The notes: generated by a model not told the origin, from the letters alone. DNA of 64,000 bases from Mucilaginibacter terrigena (GCF_004168255.1 NZ_SEWG01000003.1:595589-659588), one strand, 5' to 3'. Positions 52,066-59,824 are shown, counted from the first letter of the stretch. Numbers and translations: made by a program.

Positions 52066-53245
52066 ATTTTGAAGCAGAATTAACAATACCCAAACCGGCA
52101 CCACCAATAGCTTTAGCCGCCCCTTCGGTTAACTTTGGCTTCATCGGGCCTTGTGTGGTGATTTCAAAAATAATAGGTTGCGGGGTATCATCTTTTATGA
52201 TGTGTGTCGTCGTATTCCAGAAATTGTCATCACCCACCTTTTTGACATACTGTTTTTTAGCAGCATCGTGTGGCGGGTTCGGTTTGGCAACAACAATCTT
52301 TTTACAGGAAGCAATCACTTTAGGGCTGGTGCCACGCTTATAATCCAAAGCCTCCAACGAAGTCTTTTTAGGTTCTGTATTATTCTCCTGTGGCCGGTCA
52401 TTAAAAAATGACCAGGAACAATGGTGGGGCGCTAAAAAAATATCCCAATTCAGCGCTTCCTCACTCTTATCCTTACCGGATTTTTTTGTTTCCTTTAAGA
52501 TGGTGTCCCAGGCAACGTGATCAGAATCACCGCCAAAAATTGCCAGGGTAATAAATTTAGTATCCGATTTCTTTTCCTTAAACCGGGCCTGAAAAACAAT
52601 GCTGGTAGAGTTCTTCTTATCTGGACTTTCGGCCACAAGGTGCTTTTTAAACGGCGAATGGATAAAAACAGAAAAAGTATCCTGGTCTTTATCGTTGAAG
52701 CGCGTCACTATATCGCCGGGTATTGACCTCATTTTGTCTAGGTCGGCATATTTTTTATTGCCGTCATAGCCGACGATTCTGATTCTGTTACCAGCATCGT
52801 TACGCGCCGCATCGTTCCTTCGGTGCAAATCCAAACGTCTTTCCGCTTCTTTTTGATAAGCCTGTTCATCGTCGTTTTTATGTTCTTCCGCAATCATTGG
52901 AGAAAACCACATAGCATCTACCCGGATCAGTTTATTTTTTTTATCGGTATCCGAATATTTTTTTGGGTCGCCCTGGTAGAAATTCTTTTCATAACCTCGG
53001 CAATGATCCTGGTCGCCGTGCGTCAGAATAAAAACGTCAACAAAAGGTATCCCATTGGCATCCTTTTGAATAGATGCTAACAAGTCTTCGTGAACATCGT
53101 ATAATTTTTCATCATCGTCACCCTTCGCTGATTCCCGGATATTGCAATCAACCAATAGCGTTGTTTTATCCGCCAGCGTGATCAACGACTGATCGCCATT
53201 ACATACCGGGTAGAATTTAATCGTGTTTTTAGTAGCGTCAGCCAT
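52046..53245 (-). CDS. metallo-beta-lactamase-fold protein of the E1/JAB operon
   Basis: 399 aa, no signal peptide. MBL motifs: TTLLVDCNIRE near 28-38, the metal motif ILTHGDQDHCRG near 74-85 (HxDxDH form), IFGGDSDHVAW near 235-245 and LAPHHCSWSFF near 268-278. It resembles the ComEC-type MBL subgroup, acting on nucleic acids or nucleotides. The C terminus is a Gly/Ser-rich flexible tail (AIGGAGLGIVNSASKYGSGNI, last ~20 residues), reminiscent of modifier tails. Its ATG overlaps the stop of a 49-aa ORF (TGATG) and its end overlaps the E2-E1-JAB gene. Such MBL-E1-JAB neighbourhoods have been noted in comparative genomics; the function is unsettled. Confidence 0.82.
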   Translation of the reverse strand: MADATKNTIKFYPVCNGDQSLITLADKTTLLVDCNIRESAKGDDDEKLYDVHEDLLASIQKDANGIPFVDVFILTHGDQDHCRGYEKNFYQGDPKKYSDTDKKNKLIRVDAMWFSPMIAEEHKNDDEQAYQKEAERRLDLHRRNDAARNDAGNRIRIVGYDGNKKYADLDKMRSIPGDIVTRFNDKDQDTFSVFIHSPFKKHLVAESPDKKNSTSIVFQARFKEKKSDTKFITLAIFGGDSDHVAWDTILKETKKSGKDKSEEALNWDIFLAPHHCSWSFFNDRPQENNTEPKKTSLEALDYKRGTSPKVIASCKKIVVAKPNPPHDAAKKQYVKKVGDDNFWNTTTHIIKDDTPQPIIFEITTQGPMKPKLTEGAAKAIGGAGLGIVNSASKYGSGNI

Positions 53246-53394
53246 CAGTTCACGCTCCTTTCCTGGGAAAATTGAACAGTTATCCGTTCGGTTTGACAGT
53301 TTAGACCAGCCCTATTAGTGGGCATAACAAAGGAGGAAGGTATCTTAACCGCTCCTGATCGGCGCAATGCAGCCGAATTTCCATGTTTTTGCAT
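53245..53394 (-). CDS. 49-aa leader ORF coupled to the MBL gene
   Basis: An uninterrupted frame starts at ATG 53394 and ends in a TGA that shares bases with the MBL start codon (TGATG). The product is MQKHGNSAALRRSGAVKIPS, SFVMPTNRAGLNCQTERITV, QFSQERSVN. It is basic at the N terminus and has a single Cys near residue 33. Translational coupling is the main support; composition alone is not decisive. It could be a small functional protein or a regulatory leader. Confidence 0.45.
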   Translation of the reverse strand: MQKHGNSAALRRSGAVKIPSSFVMPTNRAGLNCQTERITVQFSQERSVN

Positions 53395-53976
53395 TGTATT
53401 GTTTTTGCAAAAGTTTGAACCCTTTATACAAGGATTCTAAAAGCTTTCATTCTGTATCGTGTCAGAAAGCGCTACTCCGGAATCAGGTTTTTAAGATATG
53501 ATGATAATAATACTGTTACAAAGCGTTTAAATTATGATTAAATCAAACTTTTTATACTTTTGCACGTAATAAAAAAAAGCAACGGTCATATTAGTACGCC
53601 AACGGTGATTAGCCGTTTCCTGAAACACATGACATACTGTAAAGCTTGTACGGACCGCAACTCCATACAGGCTTTTCTTTTTATAAAGAACGAATCTCCT
53701 AATTGCGTTGAAAATTGTGCCATAAAATAAACTGGCGATAATAAAACGCTTAATTCCACGTTTTAAAATTATCCACTGACTAATTGTCAGTTCAATCTCA
53801 CTTTTCACCGTCCCCACCATCCTGCCAACTTGCCATTATTTTTAGCTATTTTATAAAATTACTGCCAATGATTACTATTAATTTTAGATTAATTTTATTG
53901 CCCAATAAAATTTTGATTTTAAAATTAAGAATATTGAGTGTATATTTACTAATATTCTACGAAAATTAAGTTTATA
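53395..53976. other. 582-bp intergenic region with divergent promoters
   Basis: This AT-rich stretch separates the minus-strand MBL/E1/JAB operon from the plus-strand RloA/RloB pair and must hold both promoters. A 97-codon minus-strand frame at 53527-53820 exists, but its composition (many Phe, Tyr, Ile, Lys codons in AT-rich DNA) gives no domain signal. No perfect TAnnTTTG box was found near either start. Confidence 0.4.
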
Positions 53977-55335
53977 ATGATTCATTATCTCAAAATACGG
54001 AATTTCGGCCCGGTCAAAGACGAAGCGGAAATAAATTTTGAAGTTGCAGAAAATATAGCCGAAGATGCCTACGAAGTGCTGATGCTCGATGGCAGGAAAC
54101 TTTTAAAACTGGCTTATATCTACGGGGCTAACGCGTCAGGAAAAACAACAATTTTAAAAGCTATAGAGTTCCTGCGAAGCATCTTGTTAAGGCCTGCGGA
54201 AAACAAAGCAAGCGAACTCAACTTTGACCCCTTCCTGTTTTGCGATGGAGCCTACGATATCCCTTCCTTCTTTGAATTGTCGTTTTACATGGCAGGCCTA
54301 CGCTATATTTATACCATTAATTTTAATAAGCAATCTATTCTGAACGAAAAGTTGGTGTTTTATCAAAGCATAAAACCAACTGAACTATTTACCAGGGAAA
54401 CCGACATTGAAAAAAGGCTGTCTAAAATCCAATTTGGGAGTAAAATCAAAATACCAGCCAGAGAAAGGGATCTGATCGAAAGTAATACGCTACATAACAA
54501 CACTGTCTTTGGTGCCTATGCCCGTACTAACGTAGACATCCCGGAACTGGAAGATCTTAATAAATGGTTCAGCATGTATTTATTAGGCATGGTCACCTCT
54601 GCCCATAACCTGACCGAGGTAACCGCTACCCTAATCGATAAAAATCCGAAGATCAATGACTGGATCAATGACTTTTTAAATAAGGCCGATAACCAAATCA
54701 CCCAGGTCATGGTTCCCGAATGGAACGATCAGATCGGTATGCCTTTGGATGATGCCTATCATTTTGAATTAAAAAACAGGATAATTCCGCAAGGAAGTGT
54801 TGCCATTACAACAACCATTAAAGGTGTAGGTGCCGGGATGCTGCAAGCAGCACCCCAGCAAAGGTACTATGGCGGCCCGAGCGAACGCAGGATCGATTTT
54901 ATGCACCACGTTGGAGACGGAAAGAATTATCCCTTATCTATACAAAAGGAAAGCAGCGGTACCAAAAGGTACTTTGGTTTGGGCGGCCCCTTATATGAAT
55001 TAATACATGGCTCACATTTATTGTGCATCGATGAATTGGAAACCTCCTTGCACCCTGACCTGATGAAACACTTCCTGCAAGTATTTTTAATGAATGCCGA
55101 AAGCTCACAAATGCTGATCACCACCCATAACCTTTCTTTAATGGAGGATCAGGATTTTATAAGGCGGGATGCACTTTGGTTCAGCGAAAAAGGAACTGAC
55201 GGCTCCGTTTCTTTATTTTCTGCCGCAGATTTCGACACGACCACCCTTAGAAAAGATGCAAGCCTAATCAATGCTTATAAGACAGGGCGGCTTGGTGCCA
55301 AACCCAACCTTGGCTCTCCTTATCTAACCGAATAA
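53977..55335 (+). CDS. AAA/ABC-type ATPase, RloA-like
   Basis: 452 aa of the AAA_15/OLD-like group. Walker A is YIYGANASGKTTILKAIEF near residues 47-65; the signature-like stretch KESSGTKRYFGLGGPL is near 326-341; Walker B HLLCIDELETSLHPDLM near 346-362 and the His switch MLITTHNLSLM near 380-390. The ATP-dependent sensor half of an abortive-infection module, paired with the TOPRIM-like RloB gene 6 bases downstream. AbiL, PARIS and Gabija use comparable ATPase-nuclease pairs; RloB identity points to the AbiL/Rlo type. Confidence 0.87.
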   Translation: MIHYLKIRNFGPVKDEAEINFEVAENIAEDAYEVLMLDGRKLLKLAYIYGANASGKTTILKAIEFLRSILLRPAENKASELNFDPFLFCDGAYDIPSFFELSFYMAGLRYIYTINFNKQSILNEKLVFYQSIKPTELFTRETDIEKRLSKIQFGSKIKIPARERDLIESNTLHNNTVFGAYARTNVDIPELEDLNKWFSMYLLGMVTSAHNLTEVTATLIDKNPKINDWINDFLNKADNQITQVMVPEWNDQIGMPLDDAYHFELKNRIIPQGSVAITTTIKGVGAGMLQAAPQQRYYGGPSERRIDFMHHVGDGKNYPLSIQKESSGTKRYFGLGGPLYELIHGSHLLCIDELETSLHPDLMKHFLQVFLMNAESSQMLITTHNLSLMEDQDFIRRDALWFSEKGTDGSVSLFSAADFDTTTLRKDASLINAYKTGRLGAKPNLGSPYLTE

Positions 55336-55341
55336 GCGCCG

Positions 55342-55947
55342 ATGTCAAGAAATATTATCAGCAGAAATGCTAAAGAAACGGTGGCTATCGTTGGTGACGG
55401 TCAAACCGAACGTATTTATTTCGCAGATGTGCGGGATACCGACCGGCCAGCGAACCTTTCTATCTTTCCCGATTATCCACGCAAATTGGGGAGTTACGAG
55501 GGTGTGCTCGAACGGGCGATAAACCTGAAAGCAGGTTATGACCGGGTTTTCGCATTGATCGATATGGATAAGATCATCCAGGATCATACCGTTGCATCCT
55601 ACCAACAGGATAAAGCAAACGCGGAAGCATCGGGGGTGATCGTATTGGAAAACAATCCGTGTTTTGAAATCTGGCTCTTGTTACACTTCGTTTATACCGG
55701 AAGGCTTTTCAATAACTGTAACGAAGTGGTAGCTGAATTGAGTAGAAATAACCGGATACCAAATTATGCCAAATCACAAAGATTCCTAGCCGGCGCCAAA
55801 CTCTACCGAAGATATAAAGACCAATTACAGGAAAACGCCATTCCAAACGGGAGAAGGCTGGAGGTAAATCGGGCCGCACAAGACATGCTTTACCCCAGGG
55901 CAGAAACCTTCCGTTTCTTTGAATGGTACTTTCAACAGCATCCTTAA
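55342..55947 (+). CDS. RloB-like TOPRIM-fold nuclease
   Basis: 201 aa. The RloB pattern is visible: VAIVGDGQTERIYFADV near 14-30 (Glu of the TOPRIM-like core), FALIDMDKII near 69-78 (acidic pair), and VIVLENNPCFEIWLLLHF near 97-114. Proteins of this family are probably the nuclease effector activated by the RloA-type ATPase during phage infection. Co-transcribed with the ATPase gene. About 180 bases without a gene follow. Confidence 0.87.
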   Translation: MSRNIISRNAKETVAIVGDGQTERIYFADVRDTDRPANLSIFPDYPRKLGSYEGVLERAINLKAGYDRVFALIDMDKIIQDHTVASYQQDKANAEASGVIVLENNPCFEIWLLLHFVYTGRLFNNCNEVVAELSRNNRIPNYAKSQRFLAGAKLYRRYKDQLQENAIPNGRRLEVNRAAQDMLYPRAETFRFFEWYFQQHP

Positions 55948-56126
55948 TAAAATGGCGCAATGAACTAACGCCAACAATCAACATTATCAAACTAAGCCTA
56001 CCTTAAACCGCCGACAGATGGAAACTAATTTAATCGTAATGAGCACCGATACGTTAACTAGATCAGTCCGTTTCAGGAAGAAAACTAAATTATCAATTGA
56101 AAGATTTCAATTTCAAATCCCATAGA

Positions 56127-56654
56127 TTAATCATACGACTTAAAGCCGATCTGTTTCCTAGGAGTAGGATTATCTTTTACTTCGATAAGTTCGTCTAAAT
56201 AACGAAATACAATCTCCATGTTTTTATCTTGGTTATCTAGCTTATTTTTTATTTTTTCAATTTCTAATCGTAATTCTGTGTTATCAATAAGCATTTGCCT
56301 AATTCGAATAAATACCCGCATAATTTGAATATTTACCGCAATCGCCCTTTCGCTACTTAATATCCCGGAGAGCATAGCAACACCTTGTTCAGTAAAGGCG
56401 TAAGGCAACTTTCTGCGACCTCCCCAACTTGATGTTTCAATTTGTGATTTCAAGTTTGCCCATTCATTATTGTTAAGTTGAAACATAAAATCAGGTGGAA
56501 ACCTTTTAAAGTTCCTTGCGACTGCTTGATTTAAGGCGCTGGTCGAAACTTGGTATAATTCTGCCAATTGTTTGTCTAACATTACTTTTTGATCCCTAAT
56601 GAAGTAAATTTGATTCATTACTATTTCATCGGGTAAAATCATCTTATTTTCCAT
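56127..56654 (-). CDS. ORF6N-domain DNA-binding protein
   Basis: 175 aa. The N-terminal ORF6N (KilA-N-related) domain spans about 12-100: VMNQIYFIRDQKVMLDKQLA, ELYQVSTSALNQAVARNFKR, FPPDFMFQLNNNEW and LPYAFTEQGVAMLSGILSS. The C-terminal part is a coiled coil (LRLEIEKIKNKLDNQDKNME). ORF6N proteins are phage- and ICE-borne regulators or recombination-associated factors. A 31-bp palindrome sits just upstream, probably its operator. It lies downstream of the integrase on the same strand. Confidence 0.87.
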   Translation of the reverse strand: MENKMILPDEIVMNQIYFIRDQKVMLDKQLAELYQVSTSALNQAVARNFKRFPPDFMFQLNNNEWANLKSQIETSSWGGRRKLPYAFTEQGVAMLSGILSSERAIAVNIQIMRVFIRIRQMLIDNTELRLEIEKIKNKLDNQDKNMEIVFRYLDELIEVKDNPTPRKQIGFKSYD

Positions 56655-56669
56655 AATATTTTTACTTTT

Positions 56670-56700
56670 AAGTTGATATCACAATTTGTGATATCAACTT
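56670..56700. promoter_or_regulatory. perfect 31-bp palindrome between integrase and ORF6N genes
   Basis: Arms AAGTTGATATCACAA (56670-56684) and TTGTGATATCAACTT (56686-56700) are perfectly complementary around one central T. It lies 16 bases upstream of the ORF6N start and 5 bases past the integrase stop, with no T-run on the minus strand. An operator for a dimeric regulator is the best reading. Confidence 0.6.
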
Positions 56701-56704
56701 AGAT

Positions 56705-57949
56705 TCATGATACTTTTAAAAGACCTTGTTCACTAAAAATTTTACTTTCCAATACTTTCATATTATTACTGATTTTACGCTTAGTAATCTTGGCATAGAT
56801 CTGGGTTGAACGTAAATCTTTATGACCTAACAATTTTCCTACCGTTTCAATAGGTACATCATTCTCTAGGAGAACCGTTGTTGCAAAAGTGTGTCGGGCT
56901 GTGTGAGTGGTAAGTTCTTTTTTAATTCCGCAAATAGTTGCTACTTCTTTGATATAAGCGTTGTAGCGAACATTGCTATTAACAGGCAGTAATTTGTTTT
57001 CAGCTATGCAATAAGGATGATTTTTATATTTTTCAATTATTGCTAGGGCAATAGGTAATAACGGCACCGTTTCTTCAACGCCAGTTTTCTGCCGGTCTTT
57101 TGTAATCCACAATTTACCATCCAGCCCTTTGAAAATATTTGCCGGTTCAAGGTTGTAAACTGTTTCATAAGCATAACCAGTAAAGCAACAAAATACATAT
57201 ACATCGCGCACTTCAGCTAGACGTTCTACAGTAATTTCTTTTTCATACATTCCTACTAACTCGTGCATTTCAAGCGTTTCTCTGTCTGGATCAACATAAG
57301 TACATTTAAAGCCTGATATGGTATTGTGTTTAATCCAACCTTCATCAATAGCACGATCAATGATCTGCTTTAAAGTCTTTACGTATTTCATCGCAGTATT
57401 ATCCCCAATATTTTCCATTGTGAGGTAATGGAAGAAATTAACAGCAAAAGCCATTTCTATATCTTCTAATGCTAAATCGGCTAGTCTTAATTTTTTCTTA
57501 AGGAAATCTTGTACCTTATCTTTTAATCGCTCATAGCGGACTAAAGTACCTTTACTTCCTTTATTCTTGCTAACTCTTTCTGCAAATTCTTCGTTGTGAA
57601 GTTTAAACGCCTGCATCAGGGTTTTTTGTAAAATCTGTTTTGGCATATAGGCATCTTTAACCATTGTCGCAGTTACTTTTTTGTTTACCGCTTCAAGCTG
57701 GTTATAGTGCTTTTCTAATTCCACCCTTGTTTTAACCACATAGCTATTTATTAGTTTATAATCGGGGCAATTCATACTTGCAATAGCCGCCTTTTCGTCC
57801 CAGGCGTCAGGATGGATTTTTTTACCCGATGAAAAGCCATCACGCTTTCCATTAATGGTAATTCTTACCCAAATTGGAACTAATCCGTCTTTAGATGCTT
57901 TTTGGCGGTTCAGCCAAAATAGAATTGATAGATCTTCATTTACTTTCAT
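56705..57949 (-). CDS. int: tyrosine recombinase (ICE integrase)
   Basis: 414 aa from the ATG at 57949 (MKVNEDLSILFWLNRQKASK); a longer frame starts at 58018. The N terminus is the arm-binding domain of Bacteroidota integrases (VPIWVRITINGKRDGFSSGK), the SAM-like core-binding domain is central, and the catalytic domain has THTARHTFATTVLL (HxxR), LLGHKDLRSTQIYAK (H and nucleophile Tyr). At the usual Arg I position FTGYAYETVYNL shows Ala, as in IntDOT-type enzymes that lack this Arg. It is about 290 bases from the tRNA-Lys 3' end, the expected attachment site. Confidence 0.92.
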   Translation of the reverse strand: MKVNEDLSILFWLNRQKASKDGLVPIWVRITINGKRDGFSSGKKIHPDAWDEKAAIASMNCPDYKLINSYVVKTRVELEKHYNQLEAVNKKVTATMVKDAYMPKQILQKTLMQAFKLHNEEFAERVSKNKGSKGTLVRYERLKDKVQDFLKKKLRLADLALEDIEMAFAVNFFHYLTMENIGDNTAMKYVKTLKQIIDRAIDEGWIKHNTISGFKCTYVDPDRETLEMHELVGMYEKEITVERLAEVRDVYVFCCFTGYAYETVYNLEPANIFKGLDGKLWITKDRQKTGVEETVPLLPIALAIIEKYKNHPYCIAENKLLPVNSNVRYNAYIKEVATICGIKKELTTHTARHTFATTVLLENDVPIETVGKLLGHKDLRSTQIYAKITKRKISNNMKVLESKIFSEQGLLKVS

Positions 57950-58046
57950 GAGATTTTGTTTAAAAATGAAACAATATGTTTTTAAACTGAAAATCAAACT
58001 AATACAAGGCACCAGCATTAATTCGGTAACCTAATTTCGGAAAAAC

Positions 58047-58080
58047 CAATAGGTTACCGAATAGGTTACCGATTACTTTG
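58047..58080 (+). repeat. right copy of 34-bp subterminal repeat (probable integrase arm site)
   Basis: Matches 10237-10270 with 3 mismatches. Two tandem AGGTTACCGAT-like words occur within it, and an inverted AGGTTACCG lies just to the left (58024-58032). It is 158 bases inside the attR core and upstream of the integrase gene, a typical arm-site location. Confidence 0.65.
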
Positions 58081-58174
58081 AATTAGATTGAACTAACCTG
58101 CATTAAAATTCTTAAGAAAAGTAGAGGGAGAGTTTTCAAAAAAGTCGGTTTCTAAGCTAAAAACCGCGTTTAAA

Positions 58175-58205
58175 CAAAAAAGAGCCTCTTTTTCAAGAGG
58201 CTCTT
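58175..58205 (-). terminator. ICE-borne replacement terminator for tRNA-Lys
   Basis: AAGAGCCTC (58180-58188) and GAGGCTCTT (58197-58205) form a 9-bp stem; on the minus strand it is followed by TTTTTTG. It sits 34 bases beyond the tRNA-Lys 3' end, inside the ICE, and can terminate the tRNA transcript now that the native terminator is 48 kb away. Confidence 0.75.
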
Positions 58206-58238
58206 ACTTCAAAACGTTCGACCTGTTGGGTGGTCTTT

Positions 58239-58255
58239 GTGATCCCGCTGGGATT
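58239..58255 (+). repeat. attR core within tRNA-Lys
   Basis: GTGATCCCGCTGGGATT, identical to 10166-10182. It covers the 3' acceptor strand and part of the T arm of tRNA-Lys, so integration keeps the tRNA complete. Confidence 0.9.
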
Positions 58256-58312
58256 CGAACCCAGGACCCCAACATTAAAAGTGTTATGCTCTACCAGCTG
58301 AGCTACGGAATC
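58240..58312 (-). tRNA. tRNA-Lys(TTT)
   Basis: A 73-base cloverleaf: acceptor GATTCCG pairs with CGGGATC (one G-T pair), D arm GCTC...GAGC, anticodon stem TAACA/TGTTG with loop CTTTTAA giving anticodon TTT, T arm CTGGG-TTCGAAT-CCCAG, discriminator A. CCA is not encoded. Its 3' end is the ICE attachment site and remains intact. Confidence 0.95.
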
Positions 58313-58358
58313 AACTTTTAACTTTTCGGTTGTAATACCGTTTCCGTTTAAAGTGGTG

Positions 58359-58366
58359 CAAATATA
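58359..58366 (-). promoter_or_regulatory. -7 box of tRNA-Lys promoter
   Basis: TATATTTG on the minus strand matches the Bacteroidota consensus TAnnTTTG and lies 46 bases upstream of the tRNA 5' end. Confidence 0.55.
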
Positions 58367-58442
58367 GGGTTTATTGATATAAACCACAAGCCTATTTTTA
58401 ATAAATTGTAAAGTTTACAATAAGTGCTTCAAACACACAATT

Positions 58443-59453
58443 TTAAAATTTTAATACGGCTATTTTACCTCTATCGCCAGCTAATATAACTAAACTTCCA
58501 TTTTTAGCTTTACGGCAAACGTTATAACTGTTATCATCAATTTTGAGCCATACTTTGCCACCATCTTTTGTTATGTTGGTACCCGAAGTGCCTGTAGATA
58601 AAAAAGTATTATCTTTGATATATTCCACGCATGATTGATATCCTGCAGGCCCAACTACGGGAATATTATTTTTATAATTTGCATTTTTTTGAGGAAGCAG
58701 GTAAGCTACCGAGTCGGTTTGTTTATCGTTTGCATAATTACCACCTACAATAACTTTTTGGTAACCACCATATGCAACAGAGAAAGCCCCCCTGCTTCCA
58801 GTGCCATTGGTAAGCGGTAATTCTTTCGTCGTCCATGCTTTTCCTCCAACTGGTGAGGTCAGGATACGGCTGTTGCTACCACCAGTAACTATAGTGATGG
58901 TTTTGTCGACACGTAAGCAGGTGCCGCTTGCAGCAAATGCGGCCTCATCTTTTAACGCAGTTGGAGGGTTTACGGCCGGCTTCCAGGTTTCTCCGCCATC
59001 TATAGTTTCCAAAAGCAGGAATTTATTATTTATTGGATCACCCAACACAAAACCGTGCAGTTTATCTGCAAAGTCCATTGCATCTAAAAAGTAAGCGGTA
59101 TCAGTTTTTTGATATTTTATATTCCAGCTTGTACCACCGTCTATCGTTTTTAATATGTAGGCTGGAGAACCTGAACTGATTATTACAGCTTCTTTATCAG
59201 AGAACGCCTCGATATCTCTAAAGTCCGATTTTTCGAACCCTTTAATTTGTTGCCATATCCAGTTACTTCCGCCATCGGTTGACAGGCCGATAGTTCCCTT
59301 ACTTCCGCTTACCCATGCTACTTTATCGTCAACCACCGACAACCCCCTGATACTGGTTGGTTTGCCTTGTTGCAGTGTTGTAATAGTTTGGGCTTTTAAG
59401 CAAATAACTAAAAGCAAAAATATTGTTGTTAAAATGTAGCGTCTGTTAGGCAT
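58443..59453 (-). CDS. exported YCF48/BNR-repeat beta-propeller protein
   Basis: 336 aa from the ATG at 59453, giving a signal peptide (RRYILTTIFLLLVICLKAQ) cleaved near residue 20; a 25-residue extension upstream is less likely. Repeated blades carry the motif DGG.SW or DGGETW: LSTDGGSNWIWQQ, KTIDGGTSWNIKY, ETIDGGETWKPAV, ITKDGGKVWLKID. This is the YCF48/BNR propeller pattern often annotated as an oxidoreductase, without real evidence for that activity. It is a chromosomal gene outside the ICE. Role unknown, probably an exported binding protein. Confidence 0.82.
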   Translation of the reverse strand: MPNRRYILTTIFLLLVICLKAQTITTLQQGKPTSIRGLSVVDDKVAWVSGSKGTIGLSTDGGSNWIWQQIKGFEKSDFRDIEAFSDKEAVIISSGSPAYILKTIDGGTSWNIKYQKTDTAYFLDAMDFADKLHGFVLGDPINNKFLLLETIDGGETWKPAVNPPTALKDEAAFAASGTCLRVDKTITIVTGGSNSRILTSPVGGKAWTTKELPLTNGTGSRGAFSVAYGGYQKVIVGGNYANDKQTDSVAYLLPQKNANYKNNIPVVGPAGYQSCVEYIKDNTFLSTGTSGTNITKDGGKVWLKIDDNSYNVCRKAKNGSLVILAGDRGKIAVLKF

Positions 59454-59543
59454 GTTGTAACTTTTACCGAAGTTACCCTTTGAACCCCATTTCGCAAAAT
59501 CGACGTTTTTTTTATTTATTTCAACCACATTGGCTAAAAAAAT

Positions 59544-59551
59544 TATATTTG
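59544..59551 (+). promoter_or_regulatory. -7 box of the first tRNA-Leu
   Basis: TATATTTG fits TAnnTTTG and lies 14 bases before the tRNA-Leu(CAG) 5' end. Confidence 0.55.
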
Positions 59552-59564
59552 CAACCTTGTAAAT

Positions 59565-59648
59565 GCCCGGATGGCGAAATTGGTAAACGTTGCGGTCTCA
59601 GAAGCCGTTGAGAATTGTCTCTTGAGAGTTCGAGTCTCTCTTCGGGCA
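59565..59648 (+). tRNA. tRNA-Leu(CAG)
   Basis: 84 bases: acceptor GCCCGGA pairs with TTCGGGC, anticodon stem GCGGT/GCCGT with loop CTCAGAA (anticodon CAG), a long variable arm, T loop TTCGAGT, discriminator A. Confidence 0.93.
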
Positions 59649-59726
59649 CACCTATTTAAGTCTTAAGTTTAAAGCTCAAAGCCGAAAGGTGATAACTTTT
59701 AACTTAAGACTTTGTACTTGATAAAG

Positions 59727-59810
59727 GCCCGGGTGGCGAAATTGGTAGACGCACCATCTTGAGGGGGTGGCATTCGTAAGGATGTACGAGTTCGAATCTC
59801 GTTCCGGGCA
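59727..59810 (+). tRNA. tRNA-Leu(GAG)
   Basis: 84 bases: acceptor GCCCGGG pairs with TCCGGGC, anticodon stem CCATC/GGTGG with loop TTGAGGG (anticodon GAG), a long variable arm, T arm ACGAG-TTCGAAT-CTCGT, discriminator A. It follows tRNA-Leu(CAG) by 78 bases and may share its transcript. Confidence 0.93.
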
Positions 59811-59824
59811 CTATCTTTATCAAA

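Larger units (their letters stand above)
10166..58255. mobile_element. integrative conjugative element, CTnDOT-like transfer module, in tRNA-Lys
   Basis: The ends are defined by an identical 17-bp sequence at 10166-10182 and 58239-58255, the right copy being the 3' end of tRNA-Lys(TTT). A tyrosine integrase lies next to the tRNA. Between the ends are ParA, MobA, relaxase, coupling protein, TraE/F/G/I/J/K/M/N-type genes, RteC, and cargo for defence and DNA repair. A 34-bp imperfect direct repeat lies just inside both ends. Gene content changes abruptly at both borders: housekeeping and sugar genes outside, mobile and accessory genes inside. The set looks sufficient for self-transfer, although no TraO/P/Q-like genes were recognised. 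Confidence 0.9.

Noticed and set aside
48915..53394. Type II CBASS assignment
   Set aside because: E1-E2 and JAB domains are present, but no CD-NTase gene with its GS...DxD motif lies in the operon.
53527..53820. 97-codon minus-strand frame between the MBL and RloA genes
   Set aside because: AT-driven composition, no domain pattern, and not coupled to any neighbour.
58193..58387. 64-codon minus-strand frame containing DSVAQLVEHNTF and GVLGSNPSG
   Set aside because: This is a translated tRNA-Lys gene, a well-known false protein. The frame also runs through the replacement terminator.
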